DNA from: Ruminococcus flavefaciens
Lineage (GTDB): Bacteria > Bacillota > Clostridia > Oscillospirales > Ruminococcaceae
DNA length: 64,000 nt
Assembly (NCBI RefSeq): GCF_900116855.1
Contig: NZ_UETD01000002.1
Coordinates: 62,001 to 126,000, forward strand
Direction of reading: 5' to 3'
This document shows, in pieces, positions 40,616 through 49,016 of the stretch; within the stretch, counting starts at the first letter, position 1, and every line of letters begins with the position of its first letter. The translations under genes were made by a program, and so were the position numbers. The notes below the pieces were generated by a model. It did not search any database, had not been told where the DNA came from, and worked only from the letters and a program-made list of their open reading frames with translations.

Positions 40616-41098
40616 TTGCGAATTGTTGTTTTATCAGATACACATGGTAATTACTTCAATCTTGAAAGTATAATTCTCCGTAATACCGATGCCGACTGGA
40701 TAATCCACCTTGGCGACGGCGAGCATGAGCTGGATAATTTCATCCTGTCTCACCAGAAGCTTGCTCCAAAGATAATACACGTTGCAGGCAACTGCGACTT
40801 TGATAGTCTCAGCAATGATGTTTTTGTACTTCCTGTCCTTGAGCATAAGATCCTTGCTACACACGGTCACCTTTACGGTGTAAGCGGCTCTCTGGACAGG
40901 CTGAAGAACCTTGCGCTCACCAACGGCTGTGATATAGTTCTTTTCGGGCATACTCATGTCCGCTATCAGAGCAATGAGAACGGACTTTACATAATGAATC
41001 CCGGAAGTGCTTCCCTGCCACGTGACGGAAAAAAGCCTTCCTTTGGTCACATTGACATCTCTCCTGCTGGAGTCGTTACCAATATAGTTGATGTCTGA
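40616..41098 (+). CDS. YfcE/MJ0936-type metallophosphoesterase
   Basis: 160 residues starting at TTG 40616, which sits 7 bases after GGGAGGG; there is no nearby ATG that keeps the first strand. Metal-binding motifs are complete: DTHG (residues 8-11), GDGE near 37, GNCD near 61, ATHGH near 83 and GHTHV near 106. This small calcineurin-like phosphoesterase cleaves phosphodiesters in vitro in homologues; the natural substrate is unknown. Alone, with a terminator downstream. Confidence 0.9.
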   Translation: MRIVVLSDTHGNYFNLESIILRNTDADWIIHLGDGEHELDNFILSHQKLAPKIIHVAGNCDFDSLSNDVFVLPVLEHKILATHGHLYGVSGSLDRLKNLALTNGCDIVLFGHTHVRYQSNENGLYIMNPGSASLPRDGKKPSFGHIDISPAGVVTNIVDV

Positions 41099-41149
41099 TC
41101 TCTCCCCTGCTTATATTCTATGCAGGAACCCTATTAATGTTACAAAAAT

Positions 41150-41180
41150 CCCCTGAACTTATATGTTCAGGGGATAGTTT
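41150..41180. terminator. Terminator between the phosphoesterase and the anti-sigma gene
   Basis: TCCCCTGAAC pairs with GTTCAGGGGA; T-run on the plus strand (GTTTTTTATT) and A/T-rich on the minus. Confidence 0.88.
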
Positions 41181-41181
41181 T

Positions 41182-42528
41182 TTATTCATTGCCGTCGGGG
41201 TGTTCCTCAGCCCAGATAACGCTGGGACGCTTCAGTGTACCATCATACTCATTGAGTCTTGTTATATCTGCTGATGTCACTTTGACACTATTAAGATCGA
41301 TATCTGCTGTTACATCTATTGCATCAACACCGTTTACATCATGAAGAACAGCGTGTACCCGCGAAGTTTTGTTTTCTTCATCATACTCCAGCATCTCAAG
41401 AGGAGCCATAATGTCACCGCAGTCGATATTTATATCATTATATTCTGCCCTGTCCTCAAGGTAGCACTGGATAGCAATTGATGACAGATACTCGGGCTGC
41501 ATTCCTGTTCCTATGCTCTGTATCTTCCATTCACCATTTTGGAGCACTAAAGTAAACAGTTTCTGTATGCCATATTGTTCATTTCGCATATTATTATTGC
41601 TATAGCGTGAAACTACTATCTTGTCCTCGCTGTTTTCGACTATCACAGGCTCGGAAGTATAATGCTCATCCCAACCGTGTTGTGCAGCACGAGGTGTAAC
41701 ATAGAGCTCTCCGTTATAATCAATATAGACTCCACCGTTGATGCCATGAGCTGTATAATCAACCGTGCTGTCATCTTCGGGATCGGGTATATATAGGTCG
41801 ACCTTGCTGCCGTTTTCAAATCTGCTTGCATCTCCGCCAAGATAGCTTACTACACCGGCTCCATCTAAAGTGACACCGTCTTTATAATCAGAAGCTGTTA
41901 TTAAAGGCTCACTATAACCTTCAAATTCAATAGTGTTAGCAATTAGCTCTTTGTAGTAATCGTAGATATCCTGACAGCTGCCGAAGCGCTCATCAGTCAC
42001 TTTGTAGAATGTACGCTCACCGCCGTATTTTTCTGACCATTCGGCATCAGAACTGTCATAGGTATAGAATGTTATGGTATCATTTACGTCATACTCCACA
42101 TCGCCGTATACAAGAATATTGGTTCTCTCGAGATATCCGTCTGTGATCTCTCTGGCGATAGCTTCATAATCATAATCTTCGCCTGCCTCAGATTCAGTAG
42201 GCTCTTCTGTTACCTCCTCGGTAATCTCTTCGGTAACCGTTTCCTCCTCGCCTGCCTCTGTAAGCTGCGAGACGTTCCTGCTGTTCTTATGAAGCAGTAC
42301 ACCTGTTGTTCCTATACCGCCTGCTATCAGTGCGAAAGCAGCTGCGATACCGACAAATCTGAGAGCGCCGTTTCCGCGGCGGACTTCTACGCCTGATACC
42401 TTTTCCTCAAACTCGTTTGTATTCTGCTTTATTCTGTTCTCACGTTTACTCATATCAAGTACCTCTTTTCTGCACCGCTCATCAGGTTCCAAGCGGTCTG
42501 TTACCTTTTTATAATCGTTCATATTCAT
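41182..42528 (-). CDS. Membrane-anchored partner of the ECF sigma factor (probable anti-sigma/sensor)
   Basis: 448 residues: about 65 residues inside (containing a conserved-looking DRLEPDERCRKEVLDM), one membrane segment (residues 57-80), an acidic Thr/Glu linker (EEETVTEEITEEVTEEPTE), and a large outer domain of about 320 residues rich in Tyr/Asp/Glu with no recognised fold. It begins inside the end of the sigma gene (4-base overlap), the usual arrangement for an ECF sigma factor and its anti-sigma factor. The ZAS zinc motif is not present, so it belongs to another anti-sigma class. Confidence 0.75.
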   Translation of the reverse strand: MNMNDYKKVTDRLEPDERCRKEVLDMSKRENRIKQNTNEFEEKVSGVEVRRGNGALRFVGIAAAFALIAGGIGTTGVLLHKNSRNVSQLTEAGEEETVTEEITEEVTEEPTESEAGEDYDYEAIAREITDGYLERTNILVYGDVEYDVNDTITFYTYDSSDAEWSEKYGGERTFYKVTDERFGSCQDIYDYYKELIANTIEFEGYSEPLITASDYKDGVTLDGAGVVSYLGGDASRFENGSKVDLYIPDPEDDSTVDYTAHGINGGVYIDYNGELYVTPRAAQHGWDEHYTSEPVIVENSEDKIVVSRYSNNNMRNEQYGIQKLFTLVLQNGEWKIQSIGTGMQPEYLSSIAIQCYLEDRAEYNDINIDCGDIMAPLEMLEYDEENKTSRVHAVLHDVNGVDAIDVTADIDLNSVKVTSADITRLNEYDGTLKRPSVIWAEEHPDGNE

Positions 42529-43007
42529 GTCAGGAGCTCCTTTCCGAGAATATCTTTAAGCTTTTTTCTTGCACGGTACAGCTGCGTCTGAACAGCTGAT
42601 TCCTTTGTTCCCGTGATACTGCTTATCTCCTTTACGGAGTAATCCTCGTAGTAGTATAAGTGAATAACGATCCTGTATTTTGTCGGAAGTGACATTACAG
42701 CGTGATAGACTTCGCTTTCTTCGGGGGTCTCATAGGTGAGACAGGCTTCATCAAGGGGTATCGAAGTCAGTGAATATCTATATATCAGTGAGCGGAACAT
42801 ATCCCTGCACTTGTTCACGGTGACCTTCAGAATCCAGCTTCGCTCCTTATCTTCGTTTTCAAACTCGGCGCCGCCTGTGAAAAGCTTGATAAAGACGTCC
42901 TGCATTATATCTTCTGCGTCTGCCTTGTTCTTGCAATAAGAAAATGCCATGCGAAAAACTGCATTTTTATTCCTGTCGTATATGTCCGCCATTTTGTCAG
43001 GCTCCAT
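42525..43007 (-). CDS. ECF-type sigma factor
   Basis: 160 residues with region 2 (FSYCKNKADAEDIMQDVFIKLFT) and region 4 (YYYEDYSVKEISSITGTKESAVQTQLYRARKKLKDIL), shown by their key blocks KADAEDIMQDVF and KEISSITG. There is no region 1 or 3, so it is an extracytoplasmic function sigma factor. It is followed by a membrane protein that overlaps by 4 bases and probably holds it inactive. The ATG follows AGGAAGTGAC. Targets are unknown. Confidence 0.92.
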   Translation of the reverse strand: MEPDKMADIYDRNKNAVFRMAFSYCKNKADAEDIMQDVFIKLFTGGAEFENEDKERSWILKVTVNKCRDMFRSLIYRYSLTSIPLDEACLTYETPEESEVYHAVMSLPTKYRIVIHLYYYEDYSVKEISSITGTKESAVQTQLYRARKKLKDILGKELLT

Positions 43008-43117
43008 TATGTCACTTCCTTTCTTCTGTATCTGTTGAAGTACTTCATATATAAAACGGAAAAGCTACACAAAATATCACAAAAAAATTTACGGCGCCAA
43101 AAAAAGCGCCGTATTTT

Positions 43118-44041
43118 TTAGGATATTCTCTTACCTTTGCCCTTTTTCCTCTTTTCGATAGGCTGTTCCTTTCCGCCCATATCCTCAAAAATGCGCTCCT
43201 CATCAGAGGGAGTGTCATCAACGAGCTCGGGATTGATCTCGCCTATGCTTGTATAATAGGGATTGATAACGTATTTCTGTATCACAGGGTAGCTTATAAA
43301 GCAGTTAAGCAGGCAAATGAATGCCGCAGGGAAAAACGGTACAAGCAGAAGGAACACCGGAAACAGATAAAACATAAGCAGAATCATCACAGCAAGAACT
43401 GCAAGAACTATAATAAATGTCAGAAAGTTCTGTTTCAGTGCGACGAATGCAAGAGCCAGTGAATTTTTCAGCAAATTCTTGAAAGATAAGTTTGTAGCCG
43501 TCATCATCAGGAATATATAATGATTCATGATGATTATGACAAGGAACAGGCTGAATGTTATGACCATAGGTATGTACATGAGCTTTGTCTGCGTCTGTAT
43601 AGCCAGTGCAGGATAAACATTCAGCGATGCGATAGCGGACAGAATCACAAGGCAATCAAGAAAACCAACTATTGCTGCTTTTTTGAAGTTCGTCTTGAAT
43701 CCATTGAAAAAGTCACGCATAATAAATGAATGCTTGTTTATTACAAATAACCTTATGACCTTTGTCATTCCTGCTGTCGCAGGTCCAATGAGTATCATGA
43801 ATATGAGCAGCATGACTATCATAGAAGCCACTGATACATGATAATGATTTTTGAATATGGTCATTACGGGAAGCATCATTACAAGGGGCAGAAAGAAAAG
43901 CATATATAGCAGGTTCACCTGCATCAGCTTCCAGAATTTTCTGCCTACAATATCAAAAAACAGCGCTATTCCCTTTTTCTTTGGAGCATACTTGGAGATA
44001 CCGACTCCTGCGCTTTCATAATTCTTGGAAAAAAGACCCAA
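43118..44041 (-). CDS. DUF624 (YesL-like) membrane protein
   Basis: 307 residues with five or six membrane segments and a charged C-terminal tail (about 55 residues, Lys/Glu-rich). The start MGLFSKNYESAGVGI is typical of clostridial DUF624 proteins; TTG 44041 is used, 9 bases after GGAGG. An earlier TTG at 44071 would add ten residues without a ribosome binding site. The family often sits near sugar ABC transporters; here it follows spoIIM closely (16 bases), suggesting an operon. Function unknown. Confidence 0.8.
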   Translation of the reverse strand: MGLFSKNYESAGVGISKYAPKKKGIALFFDIVGRKFWKLMQVNLLYMLFFLPLVMMLPVMTIFKNHYHVSVASMIVMLLIFMILIGPATAGMTKVIRLFVINKHSFIMRDFFNGFKTNFKKAAIVGFLDCLVILSAIASLNVYPALAIQTQTKLMYIPMVITFSLFLVIIIMNHYIFLMMTATNLSFKNLLKNSLALAFVALKQNFLTFIIVLAVLAVMILLMFYLFPVFLLLVPFFPAAFICLLNCFISYPVIQKYVINPYYTSIGEINPELVDDTPSDEERIFEDMGGKEQPIEKRKKGKGKRIS

Positions 44042-44057
44042 TTTGAAATTCCTCCAT

Positions 44058-44651
44058 TTATTTACCGCCAACAGAAGTAAAAAAGAAGTATATTGTTCCG
44101 TCGGCGGACGAAATTATTAAAGATAATACAATAAGCACGATGAATTTTATTGACCAGAGCTTGAGACCGCCTTTTATAGTCTCGTGTTCTCTGTTAAAAA
44201 AGCAGTGCGAGAGTATATGACATGAATAATGTATATTCTCTCTGACAGCAAGAGCTGCTATGACGGAAAAGGCAACTGCTTTCGGCAGAACGGTTACAGC
44301 CACAGGTATTATAGCTGCCGTTCCCGATGAGATATACATCGATGATGCAGATATTCCGATACCTATCCCACGGTAAAAAAGCAGAAATATACCGAAAGGT
44401 TGTCCAAAAGCGGAAGACCCGAAGAAAAAAGCCATGACAATAATAAAAAACGACAAAAGAAATGTTCCCGATATCAAAGATGATATCCTGATCCCTTCAT
44501 TCGGGAACATAAAATACTGGTTTATAAGCTTATTGCCTGCAAGAGACGGGTACTTTGCGAGAAATGTGCCGATCACAATACCCACAGCAATAAAGAACAT
44601 ATATACAGTCAGGCTTGTCCGTTTTTCCGAGATCGTACTTATCTTTTTCAT
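44058..44651 (-). CDS. SpoIIM-like membrane protein
   Basis: 197 residues with five membrane segments. The pattern (AKYPSLAGNKLINQYF, then SGTFLLSFFIIVMAFFFGSSAFGQP and RGIGIGISASSMY) is that of stage II sporulation protein M, part of the engulfment DMP complex in sporulating bacteria. SpoIID and SpoIIP are not nearby. Start at ATG 44651, 9 bases after AAAGGA. That start lies in the right arm of a perfect 17-bp inverted repeat (44645-44689). Confidence 0.8.
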   Translation of the reverse strand: MKKISTISEKRTSLTVYMFFIAVGIVIGTFLAKYPSLAGNKLINQYFMFPNEGIRISSLISGTFLLSFFIIVMAFFFGSSAFGQPFGIFLLFYRGIGIGISASSMYISSGTAAIIPVAVTVLPKAVAFSVIAALAVRENIHYSCHILSHCFFNREHETIKGGLKLWSIKFIVLIVLSLIISSADGTIYFFFTSVGGK

Positions 44652-44689
44652 GCATATCATTCCTTTCACTGAAATGATATGCATGAAAA
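44645..44689. promoter_or_regulatory. 17-bp perfect inverted repeat over the spoIIM start
   Basis: TTTTCATGCATATCATT (44645-44661) and AATGATATGCATGAAAA (44673-44689) flank 11 bases that contain the spoIIM ribosome binding site. In the mRNA the start codon would be paired in the stem and the ribosome binding site exposed in the loop. It could be a translational switch, an operator, or the weak end of proC. Confidence 0.7.
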
Positions 44690-44702
44690 TAATGTTTTAG
44701 AC

Positions 44703-45503
44703 TTACTTTGAAAGCTCGTATGCTCTGTTTGTACAGCTCTCACAGCATTTTTTTACAACATCGGTGAGATTGCCTTCATAGAGCTTATCAAGACCTGCAA
44801 GAGTGGTTCCGCCGGGAGAAGATACCATCTTTATAAGCTCATCGATAGTATTTCCGGAATCGGTTATCATCTTTGCGGAACCGATAAGGCTCTGAGTGAA
44901 CAGTTCCTCTGCAGCTGCTCTGTCAATGCCAACAGAAGCGGCATAGTCTATAAAGCCCTTTGCAAACAGATAGATAAATGCAGGACTGCTTCCGTTGATA
45001 GCAATTATCTCCTTCATCTTATCCTTGGGGATAACAGCTGCCTTACCGCATATTCTGAAAATATTCAGAACTACGTCAAATTCCTCATCAGTGACCTTGT
45101 CGTTTCTTGAGAGAGCTGATGCACCTTCTCCGAGAAGAAGAGGTGTATTTGGCATAACGAGTATTACCTTTGCCTCGGGAATTGTCTTTTTGGCAATAAA
45201 TTCATCGCCAATTCCGGCTGCTATGGAAATAATAACAGTTTCCTCGGTAGTGTAAGCTGAGATTGCTTCCAGAACGCCTTCGATTATCTGAGGCTTGACT
45301 GCAAGGAAAACAAATTTGCACTTTTCCATTATCTCCTGTTCGGAAGAGCAGGCTCCAACACCGTATTCTGAGAGAGCTTCTACCTTTTCTGTACTCGGAT
45401 CGAAAGCAAAAAGAGCAGTATCCTTACAAAGACTGCTTGAGGAGATACCCTTCATTATAGCAGAGCCCATATTGCCTGCGCCGATAAAACCTATATTAGT
45501 CAT
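44703..45503 (-). CDS. proC: Pyrroline-5-carboxylate reductase
   Basis: Makes proline from pyrroline-5-carboxylate with NAD(P)H. 266 residues: Rossmann start NIGFIGAGNMGSAIMKG, FLAVKPQ, MPNTPLLLGEGASAL and the C-terminal GSAKMITDSG ... VSSPGGTTLAGL segment. I favour ATG 45503, 8 bases after GGAG; an ATG two codons earlier is too close to the site. No proA or proB is in the window. Confidence 0.96.
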   Translation of the reverse strand: MTNIGFIGAGNMGSAIMKGISSSSLCKDTALFAFDPSTEKVEALSEYGVGACSSEQEIMEKCKFVFLAVKPQIIEGVLEAISAYTTEETVIISIAAGIGDEFIAKKTIPEAKVILVMPNTPLLLGEGASALSRNDKVTDEEFDVVLNIFRICGKAAVIPKDKMKEIIAINGSSPAFIYLFAKGFIDYAASVGIDRAAAEELFTQSLIGSAKMITDSGNTIDELIKMVSSPGGTTLAGLDKLYEGNLTDVVKKCCESCTNRAYELSK

Positions 45504-45615
45504 ATTCATAACTCCTTAAAATTTTATGCAATACTAATTATACATCATTTTCCACAAAAAAGCAAGTGAAATTTTTGTGATATTCAATGATAGAAAGCGT
45601 TTTTTGCGGCAATTA

Positions 45616-45644
45616 TTGACATTATCCGACAGCAATGTTACAAT
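45616..45644 (+). promoter_or_regulatory. Promoter of the small gene at 45667
   Basis: -35 TTGACA (45616-45621), -10 TACAAT (45639-45644), 17-base spacer, 22 bases before the ATG. Confidence 0.8.
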
Positions 45645-45666
45645 TATTCTATCAGGGGGGAATGTT

Positions 45667-45939
45667 ATGGACAGGAAAAAGCCTAAAAATAACAAAACTA
45701 CACGTTATTCAAACAGTGTGATATATTATAAAAGCCTTTCATGCAAAGCGAGTCTTTACGAAGACAGGCTTATTACAGACTATTGTTTAAAGAATAAGCT
45801 TTCAAAAAGTCTGTTTCTTACAGCGGCAGCGATGTACTGTATAAAGCATGATATCAATGTACATGAGGTGCTTGACAGCACAGCTACTGCCGAAAACTTC
45901 AATTACAGAGATTATATGGATGATGAATATGATTTATAA
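45667..45939 (+). CDS. Small hypothetical protein
   Basis: 90 residues: a basic N-terminus (MDRKKPKNNKTTRYSNS), a middle with two predicted helices (SLYEDRLITDYCLKNKLSKS and LTAAAMYCIKHDI) and an acidic tail (YRDYMDDEYDL). The ATG follows AGGGGGGAATG and a good promoter, so the gene is real. It overlaps the radical SAM gene by 11 bases. The basic start and helices could bind nucleic acid, but no family is recognised. Confidence 0.65.
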   Translation: MDRKKPKNNKTTRYSNSVIYYKSLSCKASLYEDRLITDYCLKNKLSKSLFLTAAAMYCIKHDINVHEVLDSTATAENFNYRDYMDDEYDL

Positions 45940-46816
45940 ATGTACACTGTGTCCGCGTAAATGCGGTGCAGACAGGAGCAATTCAACAGGTATATGCGGA
46001 GCAGGCAGTTCTGTAATTGTTGCCAGAGCATCGCTGCATAAATGGGAGGAGCCTTGTATTTCCTACAAAAATGGTGCAGGCACTGTTTTTTTCTCGGGGT
46101 GTAATCTGCATTGCTGCTTCTGCCAGAACAATAAGATCAGCAATAAACTTTTCGGAAAAGAGATAACCGACAAACAGCTGGCTGATATCTTTCTGAGGCT
46201 TCAAGAGGACGGCGCAGATAATATCGATCTTGTGACTCCTACTCACTTTGTCCCGAATATAATCAATGCACTTGACATGGTAAAACACAAGCTGGATATA
46301 CCTGTTGTTTTCAACTGCGGAGGTTACGAGCTTAAAGAAACGATAGATATGCTGGAGGGCTATATAGATGTCTATCTTCCCGATATGAAGTATTTCTCGT
46401 CGGATATATCTTCAAAATATTCAAATGCGCCAGACTATTTTGAGTATGCCTCTGAGGCGATACTTGCAATGATAAAACAGGTCGGTAAGCTTACGTTCAA
46501 CAGTGAGGGCGGTCTTATGAAGGGTACTGTCATTCGTCATATGGTTCTCCCCTCCCACAGGCATGATTCGATCAAGCTCATTGAATGGATAGCCGACAAT
46601 ACTTCGCGTGATGATGTTCTTGTGAGCATTATGAATCAGTTTACTCCCTTTGATTTTATATCGGAGGAGTTCAGTGAGCTGAAAAGAAAGGTCACTAAAA
46701 TGGAATATAATTCGGTCATAAATCGTGCAGCTGAGCTTGGTTTAAAAGGTTTCACACAGGAAAGAAGCTCTGCCTCTGAGGATTATGTACCTGATTTCGA
46801 CCTTTCGGGTATATAA
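45929..46816 (+). CDS. PflX-like radical SAM protein (COG1313 family)
   Basis: 295 residues. An N-terminal cysteine group (CTLCPRKCGADRSNS ... GICG) is followed by the radical SAM cluster motif CNLHCCFC (CxxxCxxC) near residue 60. The rest is the radical SAM barrel with TPTHFVPNI and NCGGYE. The family is related to pyruvate formate-lyase activases and remains largely uncharacterised; no glycyl radical enzyme is adjacent. The start at 45929 overlaps the preceding gene; earlier ATGs at 45920 and 45923 are also possible. Confidence 0.88.
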   Translation: MIYKCTLCPRKCGADRSNSTGICGAGSSVIVARASLHKWEEPCISYKNGAGTVFFSGCNLHCCFCQNNKISNKLFGKEITDKQLADIFLRLQEDGADNIDLVTPTHFVPNIINALDMVKHKLDIPVVFNCGGYELKETIDMLEGYIDVYLPDMKYFSSDISSKYSNAPDYFEYASEAILAMIKQVGKLTFNSEGGLMKGTVIRHMVLPSHRHDSIKLIEWIADNTSRDDVLVSIMNQFTPFDFISEEFSELKRKVTKMEYNSVINRAAELGLKGFTQERSSASEDYVPDFDLSGI

Positions 46817-46908
46817 ATAAGCCCGAAAGGAATTTTTTTATTTTTGTTGTCACAAATCATGCCTCTCAGGTGTTATATGTTATGAAACGTTTCAAACGAG
46901 GTGATAAA

Positions 46909-47409
46909 ATGACGCAGGAGAACTCAGAAAAGCTGAGAGCTCTCTATGAAGTATACGAACAGCCGATGTACAGAATAGTATATGCGGTTCTGCACGATCA
47001 GGGACTTGCCGAGGATGCGGTCTCTGAGGCTTTTCTCAGGCTCATAGGGAAACTCCACAAACTCAGCGACTGTAACAGCGACAGGACAAAGAATTATATA
47101 ATCAAGGTCATCAAAAGTACCTCCATCAATATCTACCGCAGGAACAAAAAGCGGTTCAATTCGGAGGTCGCAATAGATGAAGCAATGCAGGTAGCCGATC
47201 CCGCTCAGCAATCAGAGCACGGCGGAAAGATCGATGAATTGCTTCATTCAGTGAAAGAACCTGATAAGAGCATTGTTATAATGCGCTGTGTAAAAGAGAT
47301 GTCATGGAAGGATGTCGCTGAGAAGCTGTCACTCACCGAATCAAATGTACGAAAGCGTTTTGAACGTACGAAAAAGCGCCTGAAAGGAGAAATTAGCGAT
47401 GAAAAATAA
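46909..47409 (+). CDS. ECF-type sigma factor (second pair)
   Basis: 166 residues from ATG 46909 (GAGGTG upstream). Region 2: LHDQGLAEDAVSEAFLRLIG; region 4: KEMSWKDVAEKLSLTESNVRKRFERTKKRL, named by its core WKDVAEKLSLTES. Like the pair at 42.5 kb it is followed by an overlapping gene (11 bases) for a single-pass protein that should be its regulator. The two sigma factors are not close paralogues by eye. Confidence 0.88.
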   Translation: MTQENSEKLRALYEVYEQPMYRIVYAVLHDQGLAEDAVSEAFLRLIGKLHKLSDCNSDRTKNYIIKVIKSTSINIYRRNKKRFNSEVAIDEAMQVADPAQQSEHGGKIDELLHSVKEPDKSIVIMRCVKEMSWKDVAEKLSLTESNVRKRFERTKKRLKGEISDEK

Positions 47410-48979
47410 GGGACTTCCCACTCAAGAGGAATGGGACAATATAATAGATGAAGCTTTTTCATCGGATAAGAAACATGATTTCTCCGCCTTGTATGAGCTG
47501 CGCAAAGCAGAGATACAGAAAGGAATTACCATGAAAAAGACAACAAATCATATACAGAGACGTTACAGAGGCATGGTGGCAGCTGCTGCCGCGATAGTTA
47601 TAGCAGCTCCTGCATCGGTATATGCCCTCTCAAAAGCACGTCCTTCCTCTGCACCTTCTACAGAGGTCGAGGAAGTTGAAAACACAGAGATAGCTCCCGA
47701 GAATCTTTCGGTTGAAGACTCGGAAGCAGAATATGATAAGCTGTATTACACAAAAGAAGGCGAAAATGAATATACCCTCAGGTTTACTCCAAAGGACTCT
47801 GAAACTGACGAAACAAGAAAATACAATGTTCAGTACACATGGCTGCCCGAAGGATTCAGTGCCGATGTATCTTCTCCCGACTTACTTCACAGATTTGATA
47901 AAGATAATGGAGGCGCTTTTGAAGCCTACTATTTCCGGGTGTATGAATCCTGTCCAATGGAACAGGATATATTGAGTATAGAAAATATTATTGATGTTTC
48001 AGATGAAGAGAAGAACGCCTTTATCTTCTGCCGACAGATCGGTGATGATGATTCAGCTGAAAGCACATTATCAAAGAATATATGGATACACTTCAAAGGT
48101 ACCAATTTTATTGTAAGAATGGACGCCGCAGGAGACATCTCCGATACCGATCTCAGCAGCATTATTCAGGGAATGAAGCTTGTTGACGCTGCGGAATTTG
48201 AGGATACTCTTAGCTGGACAACATGGAACGAGTTGACTGAATCTGAGTCTGGTGACAGCGATGCCGGTAAGGACAGCGACTCCAATACTGGCGAAGTAGA
48301 AGCCTTTGAATCCCTGAATATCGGAGATACGTTCACAGATACCGAGATCATTACAGATACTATCGAAAATAAGGTAGAGATAACCCTTAATGATGCATGG
48401 GTGCAGGATAACTTCGACGGTATTTCTTCGGACCCATGCGGTAACCCTGCTGATTACAGCGGCTATCTCAGCGATGACGGCAAAATATACGCAACTTATG
48501 AATACGGAACTCTTGGCGACGGTGTAAAAATTGCCGATGAAGTTACTGACACTATAACTGTACAGAAGAAAGTTATCGTTCTTGATCTGACATATAAGAA
48601 TATCGGCGAGAATGATATATACGAAGATACAGAACTCAGTCACTTCGATTATCTCATCGCTCCCACTCTTATAAACGGTACGGAATGGGACGCAAACTGG
48701 CGTGTTCTCTATCATCTTGATGATAAGGTGCAACTCAGCAGTGATAAGATAGCAGTCGAGGACTTCCTTTCTCTGGAAGCCGATAACAAATCCGGCAAAA
48801 ACCATATCAATATCCCCAAGGGTGAGTCAACTCATGTAAAGGTCGCAATGATCGCTAATGCTGATGACCTTGATGATCTCTATGTTGACGTAACAGGCAA
48901 AGCTTTAGCATTCAATTCTATATATGCTAATAAAGACAAGACTCCCCCACCGCTTCTTGCAGTCAAGGATATCAAATAA
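47399..48979 (+). CDS. Single-pass membrane protein, probable anti-sigma partner with DUF4367-like domain
   Basis: 526 residues: a cytoplasmic N-terminus of about 55 residues (NIIDEAFSSDKKHDFS), a membrane segment (residues 58-78), an acidic Ser/Pro linker, then a domain at about 130-265 with VQYTWLPEGFSADVSS and NFIVRMDAAGD ... IIQGMKLVD that resembles DUF4367 of clostridial anti-sigma-like proteins, and a C-terminal beta-rich domain (residues 300-525) of unknown type. The start overlaps the sigma gene by 11 bases. Confidence 0.72.
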   Translation: MKNKGLPTQEEWDNIIDEAFSSDKKHDFSALYELRKAEIQKGITMKKTTNHIQRRYRGMVAAAAAIVIAAPASVYALSKARPSSAPSTEVEEVENTEIAPENLSVEDSEAEYDKLYYTKEGENEYTLRFTPKDSETDETRKYNVQYTWLPEGFSADVSSPDLLHRFDKDNGGAFEAYYFRVYESCPMEQDILSIENIIDVSDEEKNAFIFCRQIGDDDSAESTLSKNIWIHFKGTNFIVRMDAAGDISDTDLSSIIQGMKLVDAAEFEDTLSWTTWNELTESESGDSDAGKDSDSNTGEVEAFESLNIGDTFTDTEIITDTIENKVEITLNDAWVQDNFDGISSDPCGNPADYSGYLSDDGKIYATYEYGTLGDGVKIADEVTDTITVQKKVIVLDLTYKNIGENDIYEDTELSHFDYLIAPTLINGTEWDANWRVLYHLDDKVQLSSDKIAVEDFLSLEADNKSGKNHINIPKGESTHVKVAMIANADDLDDLYVDVTGKALAFNSIYANKDKTPPPLLAVKDIK

Positions 48980-48985
48980 GTATAA

Positions 48986-49016
48986 AAGGCAATACACATG
49001 TGTGTATTGCCTTTTT
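48986..49016. terminator. Bidirectional terminator before clpC
   Basis: AAAAGGCAATACACA pairs with TGTGTATTGCCTTTT, with T-runs both ways, between the anti-sigma gene (+) and clpC (-). Confidence 0.9.
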
